5,992 nt of DNA, from contig MGCE01000154.1 of assembly GCA_001790315.1 (NCBI GenBank), positions 1 through 5,992 of the forward strand, written 5' to 3'. Positions 1-5,319 of this stretch are shown in pieces. The notes under the pieces were generated by a model. The model ran no database searches and was not told the DNA's origin. It saw only the letters and a program-made list of their open reading frames with translations. The DNA comes from Candidatus Rokubacteria bacterium RIFCSPLOWO2_02_FULL_72_37 (GTDB lineage: Bacteria; Methylomirabilota; Methylomirabilia; Rokubacteriales; CSP1-6). Position numbers and translations under genes: made by a program. Each line of letters begins with the position of its first letter. Position 1 is the stretch's first letter.

Positions 1-534
1 CTCATGTACGAGGAGCCCGAGGCGTGGCACCGGCTCATGGCACTCCTCGCCGAGGCGACCGCGCGCTACCTGAACGGCCAGATCGCCGCCGGCGCCGTGG
101 CGGTGCAGGTCTTCGACTCGTGGGTGGGTGCGCTCGGCCCCGGCGACTATCGCGCCTTCGTCCTGCCCCACGTGCAGGCACTGATCCACACGGTCACGCC
201 CGGCACGCCCGTGATCCACTTCGGCACGGGCACGGCGGGTCTGCTGCCGCTCATGCGGCAGGCCGGCGGCGACGTGATCGGGCTCGACTGGCGCGTCGAC
301 CTGGACGCGGGCTGGGCCGCCGTCGGCCACGACGTCGCGGTGCAGGGGAACCTCGACCCGGCGGTGCTCCTCGCCAAGCCCGCCTACATCCGCGAGCGCG
401 TCAAGGACATCCTCGACCGCGCGGCCGGCCGGCCGGGGCACATCTTCAACCTGGGCCACGGCGTCCACCAGCAGACCCCCGTCGAGCACGTGCGGGCACT
501 CGTCGAGATCGTCCACGAGCTGAGCGCCCGGTGA
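1..534 (+). CDS. hemE: Uroporphyrinogen III decarboxylase, C-terminal half (5' end outside window)
   Basis: This is the C-terminal half of the cytoplasmic enzyme that decarboxylates the four acetate side chains of uroporphyrinogen III to give coproporphyrinogen III. The frame is open from base 1, so the gene begins upstream; 177 residues are visible of a family length of about 350. The visible part aligns along its whole length, from memory, with the second half of E. coli and human UROD. FDSW (visible residues 38-41) carries the serine equivalent to human Ser219. GLDW (94-97) and QGNLDP (115-120) are family signatures, and NLGHGVHQ (150-157) carries the histidine equivalent to human His339. 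The N-terminal active-site Asp and Tyr lie outside the window. An in-frame ATG at base 4 is internal, not the start. The TGA stop overlaps the GTG of hemH by four bases, so the two are co-transcribed and probably translationally coupled. Confidence 0.96.
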   Translation, partial: LMYEEPEAWHRLMALLAEATARYLNGQIAAGAVAVQVFDSWVGALGPGDYRAFVLPHVQALIHTVTPGTPVIHFGTGTAGLLPLMRQAGGDVIGLDWRVDLDAGWAAVGHDVAVQGNLDPAVLLAKPAYIRERVKDILDRAAGRPGHIFNLGHGVHQQTPVEHVRALVEIVHELSAR

Positions 535-1451
535 CCACGGTCGACTCGGTTCTGCTGATCGCCTTCGGGGGGCCGGCGGCGTCGCCCGAGATCCGCCCGT
601 TCCTCGAGGTCGTCACTCGCGACCGGCGCGTCCCGCCCGAGCGGCTCGAGGAGGTCGCGCACCACTACGAGCGGATGCCGGGCGGCCGCTCGCCCCTCGG
701 CGAGCGCACGCTGGCGCAGGCCCGCGCGCTCGAGCAGGCGCTCGCCGCGCGCGGCCCGGCGCTCCCGGTCCACGTCGGGATGCGGAACTGGCACCCCTTC
801 CTGCACGAGACGCTCGCCGAGATGGCGGCCCGTGGCCACCGGTGCACACTCGGCATCATCCTCTCGCCGTTCCGGTGCGACGCGTCGTGGGACCGGTACG
901 TGCAGGACGTCGCCGGCGCCCGGGCGAGGACGCCGGGCGCGCCGGAGGTGAGCTTCGCGCCGGCGTGGAGCGAGCACCCGCGATTCCTCGCCGCGGTGAC
1001 CGACCGCGCCCGGGCGGCGTTCGCCGAGGTTCCCGAGGGCGGGCGCGAGTGGACCCCGCTGGTCTTCACCGCGCACAGCATCCCGGTGCCGATGGCCGAC
1101 GCCTCGCCGTACGTGGCCGAGCTCACCGCCGCGGCGCGCGCCGTGGCGGCACGGCTCGCCCACCCGCGCTTCTCGATCGCCTACCAGAGCCGGAGCGGAC
1201 GCCCCGAGGACCCGTGGCTCGAGCCCGACATCGGCGGCGCGCTGCGCGCGCTGGCCGCGGCCGGCGAGCGCCACGCGGTGATCGTGCCGATCGGCTTCGT
1301 GTGCGACCACGTCGAGATCCTCTACGATCTCGACATCGAGGCCCGCGCGCTCGCCGCCGAGCGCGGCCTCGCGCTCCACCGCGCGGCGACGATGAACGAC
1401 CATCCGGAGTTCATCGCGATGCTGGGCGACCTCGTCCGGAGCGCGGCGTGA
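531..1451 (+). CDS. hemH: Ferrochelatase (protoporphyrin or coproporphyrin type)
   Basis: Inserts Fe2+ into protoporphyrin IX, or into coproporphyrin III if the organism uses the coproporphyrin-dependent route. The product is 306 residues, normal for a bacterial soluble ferrochelatase. LLIAFGGP (residues 8-15) is the N-terminal signature, GGRSPL (51-56) a conserved loop, and FTAHSIP (179-185) holds catalytic His182, matching B. subtilis His183. YQSRSG (218-223) is conserved, and PIGFVCDHVE (253-262) holds Glu262, matching B. subtilis Glu264. The sequence resembles actinobacterial ferrochelatases most closely (NWHPFL at 86-91, PWLEPD at 228-233), but there is no C-terminal cysteine cluster for a [2Fe-2S] centre and no membrane anchor. 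The position of the Firmicutes Tyr13 heme ligand is Phe12. The start is the GTG at 531, which overlaps the hemE stop (GTGA) and gives exactly the expected N-terminus. No strong Shine-Dalgarno is seen, which fits coupling to hemE. Confidence 0.96.
   Translation: MTTVDSVLLIAFGGPAASPEIRPFLEVVTRDRRVPPERLEEVAHHYERMPGGRSPLGERTLAQARALEQALAARGPALPVHVGMRNWHPFLHETLAEMAARGHRCTLGIILSPFRCDASWDRYVQDVAGARARTPGAPEVSFAPAWSEHPRFLAAVTDRARAAFAEVPEGGREWTPLVFTAHSIPVPMADASPYVAELTAAARAVAARLAHPRFSIAYQSRSGRPEDPWLEPDIGGALRALAAAGERHAVIVPIGFVCDHVEILYDLDIEARALAAERGLALHRAATMNDHPEFIAMLGDLVRSAA
1438..1441 (+). promoter_or_regulatory. Ribosome binding site of hemG
   Basis: GGAG lies inside the last codons of hemH, six bases before the GTG at 1448. 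It supports that GTG over any internal start, because the FAD-binding glycine motif begins only a few residues later. Confidence 0.6.
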
Positions 1452-2839
1452 AGCTCGTGGTCGTGGGCGGCGGGATCACGGGGCTCGCGGCCGCGCACCG
1501 CGCGGTCGAGCTGGCCCGGGAGCGCGGTCTGCCGCTCGAGATCACGCTGCTCGAGGCGCGCGACCGGCTCGGCGGCACGATCGCCACGGAGCTCTCGGAC
1601 GGCTTCCTGGTCGAGGCCGGGCCCGACTCGTTCCTCTCGGAAAAACCCTGGGCGCTCGCGCTCTGCCGGCGGCTCGGCGTCGAGGACCGGCTCGTGCGCA
1701 CGGACGACCGGTTCCGGAAGGTCTACGTCTGGTTCCGCGGGCGGCTCCATCCGCTCCCCGACGGGTTCCAGCTGCTCGCGCCGACCCGGCTCGGCCCGTT
1801 CGTGACGTCGCGGCTGTTCTCGTGGCCCGGCAAGCTCCGCATGGCGTGGGACCTCGTGCTCCCGCGCGGCGGCGGCGACGACGAGAGCCTCGGCGCCTTC
1901 GTGCGGCGTCGGCTCGGCCGCGAGGCGCTCGAGCGCGTCGCGCAGCCGCTCGTCGCCGGCATCTACACCGCGGACCCGGACGACCTGAGTCTCGTCGCCA
2001 CGATGCCGCGCTTCGTCGAGCTCGAGCGGCGCGAGCGTTCCCTGATCCTGGGCCTCATGCGGGTGCTGCGACGGGCGCCGCAGGCCGGGACGAGCGGCGC
2101 ACGCTGGAGCCTGTTCGTGACGTTCAAGAACGGCATGGAGGAGCTGGTGACGACGCTCGCGCACCGGCTGCCGCCCGGCGCCGCCCTGGTGAAGCAGCGC
2201 GTGACGGGCCTCGAGCGCCGCGACGGCCGCTGGCGCGTGGCGATGGCCGAGGGCGCGCCCCTCGAGGCCGATCGTGTGATCGTGGCGACCGAGGCCTACG
2301 TGGCGGCGCGGCTGCTCCGCTACACGGACCCGACGCTCGCCACCCTGCTCGAGGAGATCCCCTACGCATCGTCGGCGACGGTCTCGTTCGGCTACCGCCG
2401 CAGAGACATCCCGCACCCGCTCGACGGCTTCGGGTTCGTGGTCCCGCAGATCGAGCGGCGCGCGCTGCTCGCCGGCACGTTCTCGAGCGTCAAGTACCCG
2501 GGCCGCGCGGCGGAGGGCCACGTGCTCATGCGCTGCTTCATCGGCGGCGCGCTGAACGAGCAGGTGCTCGAGCTGGACGATGCGGCGCTCGTGGCGCGCG
2601 CGCGCCAGGAGCTCGCCGAGGCGCTCGGCGTCACCGCGGCGCCGGTCCTCACCCGGACCTCGCGCTGGCCCAAGGCGATGCCGCAGTACCACGTGGGGCA
2701 CCTCGGCCGCATCGAGGCCATCGAGCGGCGCCTGGCGGCGCTGCCGGGGCTCGACCTCGCCGGCGGCGCCTATCGCGGCGTGGGCATCGCCGACTGCGTG
2801 CACTCGGGCGAGGCGGCCGTCGAGCGAGCGCTCGCGTGA
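1448..2839 (+). CDS. hemG: Protoporphyrinogen/coproporphyrinogen oxidase, FAD-dependent (HemY family)
   Basis: Oxidises protoporphyrinogen IX to protoporphyrin IX (or coproporphyrinogen III to coproporphyrin III), using FAD and oxygen; members are soluble or peripheral on the membrane. The product is 463 residues, a normal length. The N-terminal Rossmann motif VVGGGITG (5-12) is followed by LLEARDRLGG (34-43), whose glutamate binds the FAD ribose. AGPDSFL (57-63), the mid-protein WSLFVTFKNGM (220-230) and PQYHVGHLGRI (412-422) fit this oxidase family. The C-terminal FAD motif is GGAYRGVGIADCVHSG (439-454). This is the oxygen-dependent flavoenzyme family (gene names hemG or hemY), not the small flavodoxin-like E. 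coli HemG. The GTG start overlaps the hemH stop by four bases (GTGA) and has a GGAG six bases upstream. It is the last gene of the heme unit and ends 16 bases from a convergent gene. Which porphyrinogen is used cannot be told from the sequence alone. Confidence 0.94.
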   Translation: MKLVVVGGGITGLAAAHRAVELARERGLPLEITLLEARDRLGGTIATELSDGFLVEAGPDSFLSEKPWALALCRRLGVEDRLVRTDDRFRKVYVWFRGRLHPLPDGFQLLAPTRLGPFVTSRLFSWPGKLRMAWDLVLPRGGGDDESLGAFVRRRLGREALERVAQPLVAGIYTADPDDLSLVATMPRFVELERRERSLILGLMRVLRRAPQAGTSGARWSLFVTFKNGMEELVTTLAHRLPPGAALVKQRVTGLERRDGRWRVAMAEGAPLEADRVIVATEAYVAARLLRYTDPTLATLLEEIPYASSATVSFGYRRRDIPHPLDGFGFVVPQIERRALLAGTFSSVKYPGRAAEGHVLMRCFIGGALNEQVLELDDAALVARARQELAEALGVTAAPVLTRTSRWPKAMPQYHVGHLGRIEAIERRLAALPGLDLAGGAYRGVGIADCVHSGEAAVERALA

Positions 2840-2855
2840 GCGCGCGTCGCGCCGG

Positions 2856-4061
2856 TCACGGGACCTCGATCGCGCCGGCGCGCGCCAGCGCGGCGATCCG
2901 CTCCGGGGCGTAGCCGAGCACCCCGCCGAGCACCGCGCGCGTGTGCTCGCCGACGCGGTAGGGCGCCGGCACCCGCGGCCCCACCGGCGCCCCGTCCAGG
3001 TGGAACGGCGCGCCGGTCAGGCGCACGTGCCCGCGCGCCGGGTGCGGGACGGCCGGGAAGAAGCCGCGCGCGGCCAGGTGCGGGTGCGCCGCGACCTCGG
3101 CGGGCGCCAGCACCGGCGCCGCGGGCAGGCGCGCGGCCTGGAGGGCGTCCACCGCGGCCTCGACGCTCGGGAAGCCGTCGAGCCAGGCGCGGACGATCGC
3201 GCGGAGCTCAGGCCAGTGCTCGCGCCGCGCGAGCGGCGTCGCGAAGCGCGGGTCCTCGGCCAGATCGGGCTGGCCCATCGTCGCCACGAGCCGGGCCCAG
3301 AGCTGCGGCGCGCCCACGGTCTGGAGCGCGAGCCAGCGGCCCCCCAGCTCGTGCAGGATCATGCCGGCCCGCGGCCCCACGTACTCGACGCCGCCGTTCA
3401 GCACCGCGCCGTAGGTGATGTCCTCCGCGGCCACCAGGGCCTCCAGCATCGAGACGTCGAGGTAGGCGCCGCGCCCGGTGCGCCCGCGCCGCAGCAGCGC
3501 GGCGAGGATCGCCCCGAAGGCGTGGGTGCCCGCGAGCACGTCGGCGGCCTGCAGGTACCCGACGCGCGGCGCCGCGTCGGGCGGCTGCTCGAGGTGCATC
3601 AGGCCGGAGATCGCGTTGATGATGTGGGCGAAGGCCTGGCCGTCGCGCAGCGGCCCCGTCTGGCCGTAGCCGGAGATCGAGCAGTACACGAGGTCCGGGC
3701 GGACCGCCGCGAGCGTCGCGTAGTCACAGCCGAGCCGCGCGACGACGCCGGGCACGAAGTTCTCGACGGCGACGTCGGCCACGCGGGCGAGGTCCTGCAC
3801 GATCGCGCGCGCCTCGGGATGCGCGAGATCGAGCGCGACGCTCTCCTTGCCCGCGTTGATGCGGATGAAGTAGGTCGCCTGGTCCGTCCGCCCCGCCTCG
3901 ACCTGCAGGATGCCCCGGCGCATCTCGTCGCCCTCGCCGGGGCGCTCGATCTTGATCACGCGCGCGCCGAGGTCGGCGAGGAGCCGCGTGCAGTACGGGC
4001 CGGCGAGCACGCGCGTGAAGTCCAGCACGGTGACGCCGTCGAGGAGCGGGTCGGCGGGCAT
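2856..4061 (-). CDS. CaiB/BaiF (class III) CoA-transferase family protein
   Basis: Family members move coenzyme A between carboxylic acids (formyl/oxalyl, carnitine/crotonobetainyl, succinyl donors) through an aspartyl-CoA anhydride; a few are racemases. The product is 401 residues, typical for the family. The N-terminal half has the family opening LLDGVTVLDFTRVLAGPYC (6-24), with LGARVIKIERP (31-41) and NAGKESVALDL (69-79). Asp174 in QAADVLAG lines up with the catalytic Asp169 of Oxalobacter formyl-CoA transferase, followed by the conserved LLRRGRTGRGAYLDVSM (189-205). The C-terminal VGEHTRAVL (370-378) is the usual closing motif. The substrate is not recognisable, and no acyl-CoA dehydrogenase or hydratase gene lies next to it to suggest one. 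The ATG start has AGGA seven bases upstream. The gene follows the desulfidase-like gene by 17 bases on the same strand, so the two are probably co-transcribed. It is tail to tail with hemG. Confidence 0.93.
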   Translation of the reverse strand: MPADPLLDGVTVLDFTRVLAGPYCTRLLADLGARVIKIERPGEGDEMRRGILQVEAGRTDQATYFIRINAGKESVALDLAHPEARAIVQDLARVADVAVENFVPGVVARLGCDYATLAAVRPDLVYCSISGYGQTGPLRDGQAFAHIINAISGLMHLEQPPDAAPRVGYLQAADVLAGTHAFGAILAALLRRGRTGRGAYLDVSMLEALVAAEDITYGAVLNGGVEYVGPRAGMILHELGGRWLALQTVGAPQLWARLVATMGQPDLAEDPRFATPLARREHWPELRAIVRAWLDGFPSVEAAVDALQAARLPAAPVLAPAEVAAHPHLAARGFFPAVPHPARGHVRLTGAPFHLDGAPVGPRVPAPYRVGEHTRAVLGGVLGYAPERIAALARAGAIEVP

Positions 4062-4068
4062 GGCGAGG

Positions 4069-4072
4069 TCCT
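4069..4072 (-). promoter_or_regulatory. Ribosome binding site of the CoA-transferase gene
   Basis: AGGA on the minus strand, seven bases before the ATG at 4061 and within the 17-base gap after the upstream gene's stop. It supports the chosen start. Confidence 0.5.
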
Positions 4073-4078
4073 ACGATA

Positions 4079-5041
4079 TCAGACGTGGTTCCTGAGCATC
4101 AGCTCCTTGGGATGCGGGTCGAGGTAGACCTGGTCGGCCAGAGAGGCGACGCCGAAGCGGCGCACGTAGTGGCGGACGAGCGTCAGCGGCACCACGAGCG
4201 GAGCCAGGCCGCGCCGGTACTCCTGGATCGCCTCGGCCAGCTCCGCGCGCCCGGGGGCGTCGAGCTCGCGCTTCACGTAGCCCGCGAGGTGCTGGAGCAC
4301 GTTCGTGTGCCGCGCGCGCGTGGCCCGCACGGCGAGCGCCTCCATGAGCGCGGTGCCGTACTCGTCGAGCGCGGCGCGCGTGAGCGCGCGCCCGGTCCGG
4401 GCGACCAGCCGGCCGAGCGCCGCGTAGTGCGCGGGGCTGTGGGCCAGGACGGCGAGCTTCTGCGCGGCGTGAAAGGCGACGAGATCGCGCGGCCGCGGGC
4501 CCGCCGCGAGAAACCGGCGCCAGCGCGCGACGGCGAAGACGCGCTCGACGAAGTTCTCGCGGATCCCCGCGTCGGTGAGCCGCCCTTCCTCCTCGATCGG
4601 CAGCAGCGGGAAGCGAGCGACGAGCGCCTCGGCGTAGAGCCCGCGGCCGGCGGCGCTCGGCAGGCCGTTCGGGTGATGGACCCGCACGCGGAAGAGGCCG
4701 CAGGAGGGCGAGGCGCGTTTGAGGACGTACCCGTGCAGGCCGAGCGCCTCGAGCGCGCGCACCTTGGCCTCGGCGTACCGGCGCATGCGCGCGGTCAGGT
4801 CCTCGCCGGTCTTCTCGACCACGAGCCGCGGCGCCGCCGCGTCGCCGACGAGACGGATCGTGTCGCGCGGGATCCCGAGGCCGATCTCGACCTCGGGACA
4901 CACGGGGACCCAGTCCACGAACGGGCCCAGCACGTCGGTCAGGAAGAGGTCGCGCTTGTGTCCGCCGTCGAAGCGGACCTCCTCGCCGAGCAGGCACGAG
5001 GAGACGCCGAGCCGGATCTTTTCGCCCTCGCCTTCGTCCAC
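4079..5041 (-). CDS. DUF523 (TudS desulfidase family) - DUF1722 two-domain protein
   Basis: The N-terminal domain (about residues 9-155) is DUF523. Characterised members (TudS) are [4Fe-4S] enzymes that remove sulfur from thiouracil or 4-thiouridine compounds. The three conserved cysteines expected to hold the cluster are present: Cys16 in SSCLLGE (14-20), Cys48 in VCPE (47-50) and Cys114 in SPSCGL (111-116), along with VRFDGGHKRD (22-31). The second domain (about 185-315) is DUF1722, the family of E. coli YbgA, of unknown function, with RHTNVLQHLAGYVK (244-257) and the closing YLDPHPKELMLRNHV (306-320). The GTG at 5041 gives a 320-residue protein whose DUF523 begins at about residue 9. The same frame stays open to an ATG at 5239, but that extension overlaps the opposite-strand small gene and looks unlike coding sequence, so it was not used. 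The domains are certain; desulfidase activity and substrate are inferred from the family. Confidence 0.9.
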   Translation of the reverse strand: MDEGEGEKIRLGVSSCLLGEEVRFDGGHKRDLFLTDVLGPFVDWVPVCPEVEIGLGIPRDTIRLVGDAAAPRLVVEKTGEDLTARMRRYAEAKVRALEALGLHGYVLKRASPSCGLFRVRVHHPNGLPSAAGRGLYAEALVARFPLLPIEEEGRLTDAGIRENFVERVFAVARWRRFLAAGPRPRDLVAFHAAQKLAVLAHSPAHYAALGRLVARTGRALTRAALDEYGTALMEALAVRATRARHTNVLQHLAGYVKRELDAPGRAELAEAIQEYRRGLAPLVVPLTLVRHYVRRFGVASLADQVYLDPHPKELMLRNHV

Positions 5042-5090
5042 CGCGTCGATTAGTCTAGCAGCCCCGGGGAGGGCACCCGGTGGAGGTCGA
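5042..5090. promoter_or_regulatory. Divergent intergenic region, presumed promoters for both directions
   Basis: These 49 bases separate the GTG of the minus-strand desulfidase-like gene from the ATG of the plus-strand small gene, so transcripts in both directions probably start here or just inside the genes. It contains the most AT-rich short stretch nearby (5047-5059), which reads TAGACT on the minus strand and could be a -10 element, and an 8-base palindrome CCCCGGGG at 5062-5069. No convincing -35 partner was found at 17 bases, so the promoter call rests mainly on gene arrangement. Confidence 0.3.
5082..5086 (+). promoter_or_regulatory. Ribosome binding site of the small gene
   Basis: A full GGAGG lies four bases before the ATG at 5091. 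The spacing is short but usable and favours this ATG over the second in-frame ATG at 5109. Confidence 0.55.
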
Positions 5091-5315
5091 ATGCTCGAGT
5101 CGGTGACGATGAAGGAGATCGAAGCGATCTTCGCGGTGACCGATGCGCTCGGCATCCACCGGGAAAAGCTCGTCATCCCGCTCGGGCCGGCGACGCCGGG
5201 CCGCGTGCGGAAGCTCCCGAGCGGCAAGCTCGAGATCACCGTGGAGGCCGAGCGGCCGCTCGAGGAGTGGCTGCGGGAGCTACCCGGCCTGATCGCCGCG
5301 GCCGGCGGAGGCTGA
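5091..5315 (+). CDS. Small uncharacterised protein, 74 residues
   Basis: I do not recognise this family. The protein is 74 residues with no signal peptide, membrane segment or cysteine. The N-terminal part (7-25) looks helical, the middle has VRKLPSGKLEITVEAE (39-54) that reads as a loop and a beta strand, and the end (56-70, with EEWLRELPGLI) looks like an amphipathic helix, so a small folded cytoplasmic alpha/beta protein is likely. Coding support is good: nearly every codon ends in G or C as in the neighbours, there is a GGAGG before the ATG, and the stop sits four bases before the proposed permease start. The second ATG at 5109 (68 residues) is an alternative start. Its position suggests co-transcription and possible translational coupling with the permease; a role in regulating or assisting transport would be only a guess from position. 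Confidence 0.72.
   Translation: MLESVTMKEIEAIFAVTDALGIHREKLVIPLGPATPGRVRKLPSGKLEITVEAERPLEEWLRELPGLIAAAGGG
5307..5311 (+). promoter_or_regulatory. Ribosome binding site that points to an ACG start for the permease
   Basis: GGAGG overlaps the last codons of the small gene. Counting a normal eight-base spacer places the ribosome on the ACG at 5320. No ATG, GTG, TTG or CTG exists in the permease frame between the in-frame stop at 5290-5292 and the GTG at 5380, so this site decides the start. Confidence 0.5.
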
Positions 5316-5319
5316 GCCC

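Noticed and set aside
4..6. ATG at base 4 as the start of a short gene
   Set aside because: The frame is already open upstream and the protein aligns to the middle of HemE, so this Met is internal to a gene cut by the window edge.
1639..1650. Run of five A bases in hemG as a possible slippery or frameshift site
   Set aside because: The hemG frame continues intact through it (Ser-Glu-Lys-Pro) and there is no overlapping frame worth shifting into.
1322..2803. A 493-codon open frame on the minus strand, opposite hemG
   Set aside because: Shadow of hemG. It is full of Arg/Ala/Glu/His with no recognisable motif, as expected of an antisense frame in GC-rich DNA, while the plus strand carries a clear FAD oxidase.
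2824..2835. 12-base perfect palindrome GCGAGCGCTCGC near the end of hemG, as a possible terminator
   Set aside because: It has no loop, no T-tract on either strand, and lies inside the coding sequence. The 16-base convergent gap (2840-2855) also shows no terminator hairpin with a T-run.
2580..4127. A 515-codon open frame on the plus strand, opposite the CoA-transferase
   Set aside because: Arg/Ala/Gly/His-rich low-information translation overlapping the end of hemG and all of the CoA-transferase, whose catalytic motifs are clear. Treated as a shadow.
4085..5053. A long plus-strand open frame opposite the DUF523-DUF1722 gene
   Set aside because: Same pattern of GC-driven antisense openness. 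The minus-strand protein has two recognised domains with conserved cysteines.
5042..5239. N-terminal extension of the DUF523 gene to an ATG at 5239
   Set aside because: It would run antisense through most of the small plus-strand gene and adds Ser/Pro/Arg-rich residues not found in DUF523 proteins, which begin just before the first conserved cysteine motif.
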